A DNA stretch of 64,000 nt, taken from Cylindrobasidium torrendii FP15055 ss-10 (taxonomy: Eukaryota > Basidiomycota > Agaricomycetes > Agaricales > Physalacriaceae). Location of the stretch: contig KN880487.1 in the NCBI GenBank assembly GCA_000934385.1, positions 1 through 64,000 on the forward strand, written 5' to 3'. Under the pieces are notes generated by a model that saw only the letters and a list, made by a program, of their open reading frames with translations, was not told the origin of the DNA and did no database searches. Below, one piece after another: positions 14,065 to 26,586 of the stretch; position 1 is the first letter of the stretch, and the number at the start of each line of letters is the position of its first letter. The translations under genes were made by a program, and so were the position numbers.

Positions 14065-15171
14065 TCCGTCTCTATATCTTCAATTTTAGGACTCAATAGT
14101 GAATATAACTTAACTAAAACATAAGACTTTGGGTACGCTATCTTATCCTCCGTTCTAAATCTTTGCGATGAAAAACCCCACTACAAACAACCAGCATCAA
14201 AGCCATCGCTCCTTCGGTACTCCATCATACGATATACATTTATGCCCGATGACCGACTACTGTCCGACCCAGTAACAGTGGCGTTGACTAACTCGGCGTC
14301 CGCCGTCAGTACAGGTTCCACTTATAGCGTTCGGACAGACTAAAGTCAAGTCCCAGGCGCAGAAGAAGCACAATAACTTTCAAAGCTCCAAGATACGGGT
14401 GGAAACTACGCGTAGATTGAAGTGCATGCTCTACTAACGCTAGCGGCAAAGGATCCTGAGCAAATTCAGGTGGCCTCAGACTTCAGTATTTGAGGCTCAC
14501 CTTCCGAAAATGCCTTGGCACCATGTAAGAGCTCGATCCTGTTAAGGGCAAGCGTACTCCGAGGCACAAGAACAAATCTAACACCCCTGGTGGCGATTCT
14601 TAGACTGGGAACATTTGGCCTGGCAGCACCGGGGATCGAATTCACGCTGTCGCGAACGATTGCCGGCGGCATCACAATACATACATTCAGTCCAGATTCA
14701 ATCTCTCAAGCCTTTGCTGTCCCCAGCTCTTGAACGTGAGCGTTGGGTACGAGCCGGCCCATCCCCAATGACTGCAATCGAAATTTGGAGCCCAAGACTG
14801 AAAAGGGAAATGCAAGAAGCGCCATTGAAAGACCGGCCGTGACCACTGACTTGGCGTCTCGAGATTATTTGGCGACATGATTTTGAGTAGAACATCCTTG
14901 CATGTCTTGGACATGCGTATAACTTGTGTCCGCGGGATTTGAATCATTAGCCAGCGGAGTCTGATACCAATGTTCGGCGCGCCAGCCAGTGAGCATTTAG
15001 CAGGGTCGGGTCATGAAAGTTGAAGTTGCACAAGCCGCTGGTAGCACTTAAGAGGTCTGTACAGATGTCTTCAGATTGGGACGCATGCATTGATGACATT
15101 GTTGCATTTGTAAGGAGACCTTGATAGCTAGGATCATATCCCCGAAGGGACTTCGTCGACGCTCGTGTAAT
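14065..15171. other. Intergenic stretch upstream of SNF1
   Basis: Contains the SNF1 promoter side and the 3' flank of the small secreted protein gene. Minus-strand frames around 14466-14990 are open for 70-100 codons but have no recognisable domain, no convincing splice plan and no start context. I do not call a gene here. Confidence 0.4.
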
Positions 15172-15518
15172 TCAGTCTCTACAGACGGTGTGGTCGGCAC
15201 CGAGCTCCTCCGCATCACTTCCACATCCCCTGCTCTCGCAACACTCAACCATCGCGCCTGTGTTGATACCGTTGGCGGTCCATGGGACACACTGGTTGAA
15301 GACTTCGTCGAAGCGCGCATTGTGGTCGACGGCGGCACAACAGTCTGGATTCAATGTTAGTATTGCATTGTGGACTCGCGAGAAAGCGCCTATGAACCTT
15401 TGGTGACTTGGTGGTCTACACAGTTCGCCGGGCCCTTGCTCACGCAGACTTCGGGGCCTCCAGCAAGGACTTGACCAACGATGGCAAGGAAAGCAGTAGC
15501 GAAGAAGATGTTCTGCAT
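15172..15518 (-). CDS. Small secreted cysteine-rich protein
   Basis: Two exons, 15518-15398 and 15344-15172, joined by a 53-nt intron with GT-AG ends and a perfect ACTAAC branch point, encode 97 aa. The first about 18 residues (MQNIFFATAFLAIVGQVLA) form a clear signal peptide, leaving a mature protein of about 78 residues with nine cysteines in the order C, C, CC, C, CC, C, C. The spacing does not fit hydrophobins (C-CC-C-C-CC-C) or cerato-platanins. It is the type of protein predicted as an effector-like or fruiting-body small secreted protein, but no family is recognised. A TATA element sits about 120 bp upstream, suggesting strong or regulated expression. Neighbours are SNF1 on one side and two Zn2Cys6 regulators on the other. 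Confidence 0.75.
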
Positions 15519-16366
15519 TGCTAGAGGGGCATGCATATGAGCGAAAGCCTTGTAGCAACGAGAATGGCTCACTTATTCGTGAAGGTGGTTTGAGATGTTC
15601 AAGTTGGATGACATTCCAGAGCTGAGCCTGGCAGTCTTTTATAGTGTTGAGCTCGAGTTCGGGTTTCCTCTTAAATTTTTGTCACAGGACGCTTCGCCAG
15701 TGGAGTACGGACGACAATGTTGCGCGTTTGAACGATGTCGATGAGGCCTGATGAGGCCGTAGAGAGCGGCGCCATCGGCATCGAAGGATATGTCAAACAA
15801 ACAGTTCAAGGGTGTTGGAGCTTAGCTGGAGCGATGTTTGCTTGTATCACGATGTGATACAGAAGAGCATTCACAGAGATGAACAGTGTCAACAGAAAAC
15901 CTCTGTATGTATTCTGCACATGCACAAACCCCAAAAACCTCGGTCCACTTGTAAGCAGGCATACCAATCGGAGTTTACATCCGCATTGGGCATGATGTGC
16001 CATCAATACATGTCAGCAATGACAATGGGCAGGGCAGAAAAGGGTAGGTACTCTGGGAAGTACGAAGTAAGCGCCAACATGAACGCCAAGTGCTTTTTGC
16101 CTGCCGCCAAACTCCTCCTTCGTCGGTTTGGGGGACGAAATAGCCATGGGGCTCAATATTTCCCAACACAGGATTCCGGAACATTCGCGTTCAGAGCGCG
16201 GAATATTCGTTCTCATTGCATTACAGTCAGCGCATCCTTCCACCATCCCAATGATTTGGCTAAGTCTTTCAACGAGGCCAACACGCGTTAAGGTATGCTA
16301 ATGAATACTGGACGCATAGTTAGCTTATGTATGGTTCCATATGGCCTATCACTAGAATCTGTGAGT
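15519..16366. other. Intergenic stretch upstream of the small secreted protein gene
   Basis: Holds the TATA element at 15636-15644 and otherwise no gene I can support. The 159-codon plus-strand frame at 15812-16291 has no domain and no splice structure. The right end is the 3' flank of the Zn2Cys6 gene. Confidence 0.5.
15636..15644 (-). promoter_or_regulatory. TATA box of the small secreted protein gene
   Basis: The minus strand reads CTATAAAAG about 120 bp before the ATG at 15518, in a normal fungal core-promoter position. Confidence 0.5.
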
Positions 16367-18102
16367 TTAAGTAGTCAAGAATATAGGTGAGCGGCGCGCA
16401 CATCGGAAACCAGGAAGTTCTTTATGCATCGCAATGGCATTGCGCTTGAATACATCCAACGCACTCTCGATGTCTCCGATATCGCGTCCAGACAGATTTC
16501 TCCGCATTTCGTCTTTCAAAATGGCTGAACATTGCGCCCATACATACTGAAAGGAGTTCAGGGAATACTGGTAAGCAATGTAACACGTTACAGCGACATA
16601 CCATAGTCACAGGACAAAGCAGATACAAATCCTCCTCGCGGAGGGTCCGCGTCATTCCAGCAATCTTGAGCGCGGCGTTGACGAGCTCTCCCCACTCTTG
16701 TGTATCGACGGTCGCGCTGACTGCGTGTATCTTCAAAGACGCTCCCAACAGTCTAAAGAGTGGGCCAAGTAAAGCATGAATGACTTCCCTGCAGTGGGGT
16801 GCGTTGCGGGCTTGCTCCATCCGCGTCTTCAGATACGCAAGCTCCGTCGTGATCTTTCGAAGCAGGTCAGCGCGCGCTTCGCAGCGTCTGTCGCTACTAT
16901 GTAAACCTAGCATGAGGTCAATAAGGTTGTTTTGACTGTGACAGCCGGTACTCACAACAAGACCCAGCCTCCCATTTCTCTGCAAGAGCGTACGCCTGCC
17001 GAAAGCGTAGCATCGCAACAGCCTGGACGGCCAGTACATACGAGTCCATCCCCAAGAGAGGGTACAATGGCTAGAAATGCGGTCAATCACTGCGTAGGTT
17101 AGGCATAGTCGTTCCAACGCTCACAGGTATCATTTCAAGCTCATCATAGAGGTAATCTGGCAGGATGCGAGGCGTGTCTGGTTCTAGATGGCGCGCCTGA
17201 TCAGTATAAAGCAATTGAGCAAATACACCGAGATCCTCCTCCCATCGCGGGTTCATGTCGGGAGATTGGCTGGACGGAATCATGTTTCGATTCCATTTGA
17301 CAGCGATGTGGTACGCCTTGAGTATGTGCTCGCGTGCACCAGACATGTCGAATGTGTAGTGTGCGAATTTCGACAGCATTTGTGACATCTTAGGACGGCT
17401 TCAGAGGGACAACAGTGCTTGTGTAGGGGAGCATACTTGAAGAGCAGTTGTGGGGTCTTCGTTGTCAAATTGGGTGTCTATACTCTGTAGCGTTGGGCGA
17501 AGGCTGGGGTCGATGTCCCGTCGTCCCGACTCGAGTATAGAAGCGACAAGTCGACCGGCGTACAGAAGCCTGGGGTCAACAACGGAGAGGTCCCCAGCTT
17601 CAAGGGCTGCGAGACGTGCAGGGCTGAAGCACAGAGCCAAGCGTGTTCGGTGTCGTATGCAGAACGCCCGCCTGTAGATAGTCCGAGTTATAGATACACA
17701 GTACAATGAATATGCTTTGACTTACGATTCCGCAACATTGAACTCCAGATTATTGATGTGTACAGCTGTCCGGGGTTGTAGAGCAGCGCCCATAAGCCGC
17801 CGGATTTCTTGTTGTCGTAGACGTGCTTCAAGTTCATTTACGGTGTCGTTCAACTGCGCTATGATATTCTTCTGGTCACTATAAACACAGGCAACCTGGC
17901 CTTTCTTGCACTGGCCACAGCATGGCCGCTTCCTATCACAAGCTTGTTTCTTGTTACTAGTTCCAGAGATATAATAAGTACTGGTTCAACACACAAACGA
18001 AATTCTCCTATACCGGCAAGAGTCGCAGGTTTTGGTACGGGGGCCTCGCGGAGGGCCACGATGCCCCTTACCCTCAGATACTGCTTTGGTTTCTGACCCC
18101 AT
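16367..18102 (-). CDS. Zn2Cys6 (Zn(II)2Cys6) fungal transcription factor, copy 1
   Basis: Fungal-specific DNA-binding regulator. Seven exons (18102-18014, 17956-17726, 17671-17437, 17388-17125, 17070-16956, 16906-16602, 16546-16367) give 472 aa. The zinc cluster is at about residues 26-53: CDSCRNKKQACDRKR then PCCGQCKKGQVAC, split by the first intron after CDSCR; it contains the six metal-binding cysteines plus one extra (CC). A coiled-coil segment (QLNDTVNELEARLRQQE) follows, then about 390 residues of helical sequence resembling fungal regulator middle domains. The start at 18102 (MGSETKAV) is chosen because it is in frame with the cluster; a longer frame from an ATG further upstream is out of frame. 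It is a paralogue of the gene at 18375-20318, with the same intron inside the cluster and the same last-exon start (YVW). Target genes are unknown. Confidence 0.82.
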
Positions 18103-18374
18103 AGGACATCACGGTCAGAAGGCAAAGGACGTTTAATTGCAACCGCGGCCGGCGCCATTAGTCAGATCGCCAGCGTGTCGATTCTTATCAATTCCTCTTC
18201 AACGTGCAGAAGGCGCGTTATGTAGCGAGGCAGGTAAAGTGTGCTCAGGCCAGATGATATTGATTTGATGGCATCCCTCGCCCGCAGCCGTCGCGTCCCA
18301 TTCCGATACTTGAACCAAGACAGTATCCCAGTAATCAACATATAAACAACAAATATTCCTGCAGTCGCTCCTCC

Positions 18375-20318
18375 TTAGTCCTTAGCATGTACAGTGTTTG
18401 GCAGATACGGTAAAAGACGATCCAGAACTATGTAAACTGTCAAGTCCCGTTCAAGTTCTTGCAATAATTGAAACGCACGTTTATGTGTGGGCATTTTGCT
18501 GTCCAGCATGATCGCACTTTGCTTAACAAGTGCCACAATTGCCGTCACCACAGGTGCTGGTATTGCATTCGCCTCGGCCTCGTTGCGCACGACATGTATA
18601 CACAGCTTCCAAACATACTACGAACGCGATGAGCAAGCAAGAAAACGAAGGACTGGGCAATGAGCACACTCACAATCACAGTTGGGCATAGCCGTCTAAA
18701 GTCATCTTCCTTGAACGTTTTTGTTATCGCTGCGACGTTCATCAGAATTTGCTGCATCTTCTCGCGCGATTCCGGCATAGTTTTGGCGGTCAGACAGTGC
18801 AACTTCATGAGTGCAGCAAAGCTCAAGAACATCGTTGCCGTCTGGAGCATACGGAGCGGCGCAGGCACGACTTGCGTTCTTGAGCGGAGGTACAACAGGG
18901 CATTTTGTATTTGTTGGAGGAAATCAAGGCGCGCCGCCATAAGACAGTCAGCTTTATTGGCGCCTGGTCAGATATTTCATGAGTAAGTTTAATGACCAGA
19001 GGGCAAAGACAGTGGACGCACAACACGCTTCTGCATTCCACTTCTCGGAGAGCTCGTAGACCTTTTGGAGACGATATAAAGCAAGCGCTCGAGCAGCGAG
19101 AAGGTATGCCTCCGTGGGTAATTGATGGAAGAACGCCTATGCCATGCAGTCAGCAGCTACCCAGTGCTTTTGAAGGTGGTCAACGCACCTCCAACAGCGG
19201 CAACTCCGCGTACAGGGAGGGAGGTAAAATAAAGGCCCAGGAGGGTCTCGCGTCCGCAAAATGCACCCATTGATCCACGAACATCATCTGGCTGAGCGCG
19301 CTAATCTCCTCCTCATTAAAGTCAATCGAGCCGTCTGGAAGCACAGTCGAAGGTATCAAATGTCGGCCGTACTTCATGACGACGTGTGAGCCGCGAAGCA
19401 TATGCAGAGTCGCATTCTTTGTGTCGCCATGGAAAAAGTAAAACTTGGTCAAGATTTCATGTATCTAGTGAGAGTATCAGTAATGACATGGCTTGAGAGA
19501 AACTGCGCGCCCACCTGGATTTGGGTCACCACGTCCAGGCTTTCCCCATCAATACTGAAGCTCTTCTCTGTTCGACTGAGTTGCAGGATAAGCGTAGGAT
19601 GTGGATCAAAGCGGTCTTCATCCTGCAATCGCATCATCGAGCCCACAAGCTGAGTGGCATACAAGAGTGATGGAGACACTTTGCTCGTTTCTCCGTCAAG
19701 CAAGGCCTGCGTGTGCTCCGGTGTGAAGTACAGTCCGATACGGGCTCGGTTGTGTAGGAAGAATTCTCGCCTGAGTCCATGAGTTTCGAGTTGAGTCAAT
19801 GGTGGAAGTCGACGTACATTTTGGCGGGATTGAGGATAAGGTTGTCCACAATTCCCCCATGGGGTGATGGCCGCGCACTGTGTTGTCTTGCGGCTTGATA
19901 CTTTGCTACGCGAGTCTCAAGTTCCGCAACGCGTTCCCGAAGAGTAGATATGACGCTTTCCTGGTCGTCAAAGTTACATTTTCTACCCACCCTTTCGCAG
20001 TGCTTACATCGCGGCCATTCGCGACCACATTTCTGAAGCTCATTTGAGAATCCGTCAACTCGAATACGGCCGAGAGACATACCTGTTTTCGAGCACTTGA
20101 ATCAACGATAGATGAGAATAGATGATAAGAGATACTGATGCAATTCTTTGCTTACCGACACGGCTCGCAGGCGAACTTTGCGAGACGGGAGGACAGCGAA
20201 GAGCTGGCGCTCGATGGTGTATCTGTATCTGTAGGGGAAGCAGAAGTAACCTAGAGAATTGTTGATCAAGGTGTAGATATGCTGATTCGTGACTCACGGT
20301 GCTGGACTTGCGTACCAT
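18375..20318 (-). CDS. Zn2Cys6 fungal transcription factor, copy 2
   Basis: Tandem paralogue of the gene at 16367-18102, same strand, 272 bp upstream of it. Spliced, the N-terminus is MVRKSST plus a Ser/Thr-rich stretch, then the cluster KFACEPCRARKQKCG and REWPRCKHCERVGRKC, then the coiled-coil candidate STLRERVAELETRVAKYQ. Introns fall after CEPCR (shared with copy 1) and after RKQ (an extra one). Later exons give REFFLHNRARIGLYFTPE, comparable with RAFCIRHRTRLALCFSPA of copy 1, and DDFRRLCPTVI before the final exon YVWKLCIHVV. The stop is at 18375. It is a likely DNA-binding regulator with unknown targets. The divergent secreted-protein gene at 20658 shares its promoter region and could be a target, but that is inference. 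Confidence 0.82.
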
Positions 20319-20657
20319 GGTGGTTTGAGTTCAAAGTATAGGATTACTTGTTCATGATGCTCCGATCACTGACAGTACTACCTCCGGTGGCGGCGCTCAT
20401 GTTACCGTCGTCCTGCTTGCTGATGCAAAGCAGCAAATATTCGAATTTTGTACCCATTTCGATTCATCCAACTAGGCAACGTTTCCTGTGACCAATGTCA
20501 CCTTACTCAGACGTTGAAACTTGAAGTAGAACAATCGGGGACAATAGATAGTGGTCAGGATGACGTAAGGAGCAGCGCCGCGTGCTGCGTTGATTCTTTC
20601 TTTGCCCCCGACAACCACGTCCTATTTGCCCGCCGCTGCGCCCCCATTCCTTCCGCT
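20319..20657. promoter_or_regulatory. Divergent promoter between Zn2Cys6 copy 2 and a secreted protein gene
   Basis: 339 bp separate the two start codons. CGG-type half sites occur, as expected by chance in such DNA, but I cannot point to a specific operator. No clear TATA box was seen. Confidence 0.4.
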
Positions 20658-21904
20658 ATGGACCGACTTCCTGCTTTCACTCTTTTGCTTTGTCTGCCCA
20701 CCCTCAACTACGCAGCCGAGATCACACCCTGGCCATCACTGTCGCTCTCTCGCCGGGGAGATTTTACGCCGTCAAAAGATGGATTCTACGACCCTGCTGA
20801 GAACGGCGGCTCTTTCCTTACTGTGAGCGACGCCGACGCGCTCTCGAAACCTGGGACTGACTGGAACAGCATGCCACTCCTGATGGTCTGGGCGAACCTA
20901 TCAATGCCATTCTTACGGCAAAGTCGGACTCGGATGTGCTCGTGGACTCAGAGGAGGACGGAGGATTGAGAAACTACTTCTTGTACGTCGCACGCGACGC
21001 TATGGGCCATGTGGAACTGAGTTCCAGTAGATCATTTCAGATGGGTAGCGAATGCCTTGGACAACACTCGGGTACACCACAGACTGCCAACCTTGGTGAC
21101 GGGAATGATTGGGGTGCGTTGCGTGCTCGCGCGACTGTCCTTCGCTTAATCCCCATGTAGTGAACGAAACGGCAGTCATTCGCTACGACTACGGCGATCC
21201 TCAATTAGGGACATGTACAGAAACTATCAAGGGTGGCAACCATTTCCGCTACTGGGTGCAGGACGGTAAAGCCCATGGAACGTGAGTGAACATGTCGTCT
21301 GGCCCGCCTGAGGTGCTTTAACACGCAGACAGTGGCGCGATTTTCATGGCATGTTCTTACGAGAAGCCGATATCTGGTCCGTGCGCTCCACCGTCTGTCA
21401 CTGCACTCCTCCTCAACGCTTGCAGAATACCATGACATCGTTCCCGATGGCTATAACCTTGGCCGGTGCGTTGCGCGCATCAGTCTCCTGGCAGCTCTCC
21501 TAATTTGCCATGCAGTGATTACATGCTGGGAAATATCACTGGCTCGCTGATACCCACTGCGAACCTCACCAATACCACAACGTTCGAAGGGACGACGTCC
21601 TTTGGCGGCTATACATACAAGACCAACATCCGTTATGTGTCTGGGCTTCTTCCAAATACAAGTATAGGCATCAACCACAATGGGTCCGTACCCGTAAACG
21701 GAAGAAACGCAATCGACGGACTGGTCGCTCTGCTCGACGTCTCAATAACAACGCGCCCCGACAAGCCAGAGTGCGTAGTCCTTCTCCCCCGCATCCATCT
21801 CGGATGTTTGTCTGATATAACTCCACAGCGCTGCATGGAGGTCAACTCCAGCGATGTTCTGTGTGCTTCTCGCGGTTCTGGCGTCTGCAGTAACCTTCTC
21901 ATAA
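20658..21904 (+). CDS. Secreted, probably GPI-anchored conserved fungal protein
   Basis: Starts with a signal peptide (MDRLPAFTLLLCLPTLNYAAE). Splicing through seven introns of about 46-58 nt gives the conserved blocks DGLGEPINAILTAKSD, DGGLRNYF, GSECLGQHSG, VIRYDYGDPQLGTC, GGNHFRYWVQDG, SGAIFMACSYEKPIS, YHDIVPDGYNLGRDYM and YVSGLLPNTSIGINHNG. I believe I recognise these from a secreted protein family widespread in Agaricomycetes without an assigned function. The last exon encodes STPAMFCVLLAVLASAVTFS, a short hydrophobic tail with a small-residue region before it, consistent with GPI attachment. Several N-glycosylation sequons (NIT, NLT, NTT) are present. The stop is at 21902-21904. It is divergent from a Zn2Cys6 regulator. 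Location: cell surface or wall. Confidence 0.78.
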
Positions 21905-23866
21905 AACCGGCTGGGCCACTTATTTATACCGCACATATTCATGACTACCTAGATGAATGGACTCTTCCTTGGAATCTCCCAATGGACCCCGCGCTTTGCT
22001 GCTGCATACTAGCTACCTATTCGCAACACGTTTAATACTCGACGCAGTCGTCACTCTGTATAGTCTAGTGTCCATATACTTTGCTTGTCTTCCTCCTCGC
22101 CGCCATTGGGTGTGGGCTCGTTCTGTAGGCAAACCCTCGTGGTGTGTGTATTTACTTGACTACAGTTTACGTCGTGCACCAGCCCCCGTTGGCTTTTGTT
22201 GTCGTTTTGGTTTGGTACTGGTAATGTAGCCCTAGCAAATCTAGGGGTTCTTAGGAAGCACCCGCTTCCTTGTATCTGAGTGGTGACATCCTCTGGTAAC
22301 ATGCATCCATCTCACAAACTCAGAAAATGAATTGTCATTATCAGTCAGCGGACTTTCGAATCGAACAGACTGTCCTCTCCTTGTTCTCGCAAGACCCAAA
22401 GTGGCGTGTATTGATGGGAAGGGCTGATAGACATAGCTCACCGTTTGACCACTACATCCATGATCAATGTTGGAAACTTCTTCTTTTGTGCCAAGTTCTG
22501 TACTGAAAGTTCCACTATGTTTAAGGCTCACAAAACTAGCAATATCTTGCTCGAAATGACTGACTTGTATGCCGTGACACCCGCTGGCGCGTTATTGCCG
22601 CTGAGAGAAAATTGGGGTAACATTGGATTGGGTTGCCTGTCCGATTTTAGTGTACCCTGAGGAAGCGATGCTCGTACAACGGAGCAGTATCACCCATAGA
22701 ATCCAACGCATGATAGCTCGATGCAGAGCTAGTGCTTTATGGTCCCGCGTTGAGGAGTAGCTCAAAAATTGTCGGTATTCTTTTGCTTTGCTTGATATGA
22801 GCTGTTGATGTGATGTATGGGTCCATGGGAGAAGTCCCGCAACCGTCGTCTGTGTTAGCATGTATCAGCGAAGCCCGCCTGATTCTCATGGGACCGAGTG
22901 TTCAAAACCACCAAATCTTTCAAATTGCTGGGATATCTACTGCACTCGGAGTTGTGATAAAGGCGAGGTAAAACGAAAGGCTACATAGCAAACGGCATAC
23001 CGAGGACGATTACATGTCCTTGTATTGTGTAGAGGTAGATACATGGAAACAGAGACGAATGTTCTGCATACATCAACTTGCGTCCTCACCGAATGTCGAC
23101 AGTCTGTTGAAGCCTAAACGGTATACTGGGATCAAGGTGCGAGGTTAGCGCAGCTCGGACGCAACAGGGAAGGGGCAGTATCAGCTCGGCAAATTATAGG
23201 GTCATCGAGGCGCTTTAGTCCTCTGGGACGATGTCGATTATATGTCATCATGTTAAGCGTCGGCATGGTAAATGCTCGCCGCCTCATTATAGGTTCGATA
23301 TGTAATCAACGTACCGTTTCGCAGACGAGGTCAGAGATGTCAGGGACTTGTGAGCGCAATTTTTTCTTAAAGCCAGCCTACTTATAAGTTTTTGCGTTAT
23401 TGCGCTTTGAGAACAATGCACATCGGAACCGCGGGCCGTTTTCCGGGTTCGGTTCTAACAAAGCAGTCTGACTCCGTGTGTGTTTCCTTCGGCTCACGTT
23501 GAGTCACACTTTGCAAGCTTTCCGAGGCTTAGAATACGAACCAGCTAGCGGAAGCGATAATGAAGGCACACGTCCGACCGATTCCGACGGTGAGCAAATA
23601 TCCTGCCTGGATTTCATGCATTACAACTGCTTATGAGAGGTACTATGAGTCCTGGGTAGAAGTATATCATGAGTACCGAACCGTAAGCGTCATTGGAAGT
23701 ACGATCGCAACGCCGCGGCAGACGGCAAACGGCAAGACAACAGTACTCTCTTGCCGTCAATTGTCTGAGCCGACGCTGGGCCTCGTCCAAAATAATCCTT
23801 TTCTGCCCTCACGATGGTATATGAGAAAGCCTTAAGTTCTTTCATTTTTTTGCATGTCATGAGCAA
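21905..23866. other. Gene-poor stretch, about 2 kb
   Basis: Between the GPI-protein gene and the GH31 gene, both transcribed towards it. Frames are short (under about 95 codons) and show no domain, signal peptide or splice plan. I see no RNA gene or repeat. Confidence 0.5.
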
Positions 23867-26586
23867 CTAAAATTTCAACTTCGCCGAGCCGTTTCCGAGA
23901 CCTACTTCGTTCACCTCGCCACTGGGTACAACCACCTTCATCCTCCACTCTTTGAGCGGACCCTTTGTCGTGCGCACCTCCAAACCCCCATTTCCTCCCT
24001 TAATCCGCACAATACCCTTGGCCTCCCCGAGTTTCTCCACGTCAGGCAGCTCAACATCGACATCAACATCCTCAGCAGCATTGACCACAAAACTTTCCAC
24101 ATCCGTATAATCATACTGCGCCAGCTTCCTCTCGCCTTCCCTTGCATACCTGCCCAGCGCCACTGCCGTCCCTGGCCTCAGCAGCACAGGCAGCGAGAAG
24201 AAATCGTGCGTCTCCCGCACATACCCCGGACCCTCGCGCACCTTCCCATCCAACAGACCATACCATCTGCCCTTCGGCACATAATATTCCGTCGTCCCCT
24301 CTGCGTTAAAAATTGGCACAACCATCACGTTCGGACCGAGCATATACTGCGTATCCACATTCCACGCCTCTGCTTCCTCTGGAAATTCTGTGAACAGGGC
24401 GCGCATCATGGGCACGCCCGTCCGGTGCGTATCAATAGCAACACCATACAGATACGGCATCAACGCCAGCTTGAAGTTGATGAACTTTTGCAGCACCTTG
24501 TCCGCCTCCCCGGTTTCGTCAAGAAGCCACGGGACCTATGCACGAGTATCAGAACGCCGCTTACGCCGAAGAGGTCGAAAGACTTACACGGAAACTCCCA
24601 CTCCCATGTAACCGTGAGTGACTAGACAACGCCCCAAATGCGAACCACCTCTTATACAAAGCAGCATCTGGCTTGCCCTCAAATCCACCGATATCGTGCG
24701 CCCAATACCCAAACCCGCACAGCCCTAGACTGAGACCTCCCCGCAAAGATTCAGCCATGGCCTCGAAGGTCGACATTGGGTCGCCGCCCCAGTGCACGGG
24801 AAATCGCTGCGCACCCGCCGTGGCGGAGCGCGCGAAAACCGCGGCCTCGTTCTTGCCGAGCCTTTTCTCGAGGACTTCGAAGGTGGCTTTGTTGTAAAGG
24901 AAGGCATAGTAGTTGTGCATCTTGGCTGGATTCGAGCCGTCGAAGTAAACAACGTCTCCGGTAGGAATGCGTTCGCCAAAGTCTGTCTACTACCAATGAG
25001 CGTTCGGTCCTTACTGTATCATGGAATTGAGTTTGCATACCTTGAAGCAGTCGACACCAAGATCGATGAGAGCACTGAGCTTGGATTGATACCACTCCCA
25101 CGCCTTGGGATTTGTGAAATCGACGAAAGCCATCCCTGCTTGCTTCTCAAAGGTTAGATCCGGGCACGAAAATGGTGATATGGACACACCCAAAAATCCC
25201 ACTGCCAGACGCTCCCGTCTTTGCGCTTAATGAAGAAGCCACTCTCTACACCCTCGTCAAATATCGCGCTCTCCTGAGCAATGTACGGGTTGATCCATAC
25301 GCACACCTTATACCCCCGCTCCTTCAGGCGCGCTAGCTGACCTCTTGCATCCGGGAAATAGTCTTTATCAAACTCAAAATCACACCAATGGAACCCCTTC
25401 ATCCAGAAGCAGTCAAAATGGAAGACGCCGACAGAGATATCGCGCTCTTCCATGCCCTGCAAGAACTGGTTCACAGTGCCTTCGTCATAGTCTGTCGTGA
25501 ACGAAGTCGACAGCCAGAGATTGAATGTCCATGGCGGTGGGAGGGCGGGCCGCCCGGTCAGCGCTGTGTAGCGCTGGATGATTTCTTTCGGTGAGGGCCC
25601 GTGGATGATGTAGACAGGTAGCCTCTCGAATGGAACGGATATGTTGACGCGGGTGGTGCGTTCGCTTTGAATTTCGAAGCTGACATGGCCGGGGCAGTCA
25701 ACAAAGATGCCATACCCGCGCGAGCTAATGAAGAATGGCACGTTCTTGTATGTGAGTTCAGACGAGGTGCCTCCGTCTTCGTTCCACATATCGACGGTCT
25801 ACCCCTCCATTAGATGATTGCACAATGTCGACATGCAGCAACGTACCTGTCCGTTCTTGATGAAGTTGCCAAAGCGTTCGCCAAGCCCGTATATCTTCTC
25901 GCCGACCGAGAGCTGGAACTGCATCGTCGTCCAGCGATCGCCCTTTTCTGGATCAACCAAATTGAGGTTCGGATGGTCAAGGGACGTGTTTTGCTTGACG
26001 TATCCGACCGAACGCCAGCCCAGCTTGGTGAGCAAGAAGTTAGGCGCGTTGAACTTGTTCATCGGATTGTTCGTGCTGTGTGACACAATGTCAAGACCGA
26101 AGGAGCCAGGTGTAGTGTCAAATGTCGCGGAAAGGGTGTTCGTCGAGAGGTTTAACGTTGACTCGGTCTTGGTGCACTTGAGGCCATCCTGTCGGTTGAT
26201 AGCCTACTAACCATTAATCGGTGCAAAGAATGATAGATGGAACCAACCAGTTGTTTGATATCAACATCTGGAAATAGCTCAAATTCCGGGCCAATGTTGG
26301 TAGAAGCCTGTGCTTTCCAATGAGTTGTCTTGAGCAGCAGTACGTCTGGGACGGGCGACGAGCAATCGAGGGAAATCGTTGGCGTGTTGAGCGTGTCGCC
26401 GCGATGAAGCAGACGCTTTGTGGACTACAGAGACTATTCAACGCGTAGCTACAGTGAAGAAACTCTGTTGCGCACCGCCAAATAGCGAACTCGGTCCTCG
26501 AATGCCTCCGCCTTTGCTGCCTCTACTGCCCAGCTGATCGTCGTGTTAGGCGCTGGCCACCACATTCCCTTCGAGAACTTGACCAT
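23867..26586 (-). CDS. Alpha-xylosidase, glycoside hydrolase family 31
   Basis: A YicI-type alpha-xylosidase that removes alpha-linked xylose from xyloglucan oligosaccharides. The start at 26586 (MVKFSKGMWWPAP) has no signal peptide, so the enzyme should be intracellular. In order: the N-terminal beta-sandwich with GEKIYGLGERFGNF; VFHFDCFWMKGFHWCDFEF; KVCVWINPYIAQ; WQWDFW; the nucleophile block VDCFK|TDFGERIPTGD, where an intron splits Lys-Thr and the catalytic Asp is in TDFGERIP; GAQRFPVHWGGDP with the expected acid/base Asp; GYWAHDIGGF; SSHSRLHGS; MPYLYGVA; and QYMLGPNVMVVPIF near the C-terminal beta domain. These match the alpha-xylosidase branch rather than alpha-glucosidases. It is divergent from an amidohydrolase, with a sugar transporter a few kb away. 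Several introns of about 50 nt. Confidence 0.93.

Noticed and set aside
14636..14660. GATCGAATTCACG as a possible tRNA T arm.
   Set aside because: No matching A box, acceptor stem or anticodon arm nearby.
15747..15764. CCTGATGAGGCCGTAGAG resembles the core of a hammerhead ribozyme.
   Set aside because: The conserved GAAA and a closing stem II are missing and no partner strands for stems I and III are evident; it arises from a local GATGAGGCC duplication.
17859..18158. A 99-codon frame (MAPAAVAIKRPLP...) as the start of Zn2Cys6 copy 1.
   Set aside because: It is out of frame with the zinc cluster; the ATG at 18102 is in frame and gives a complete cluster after splicing.
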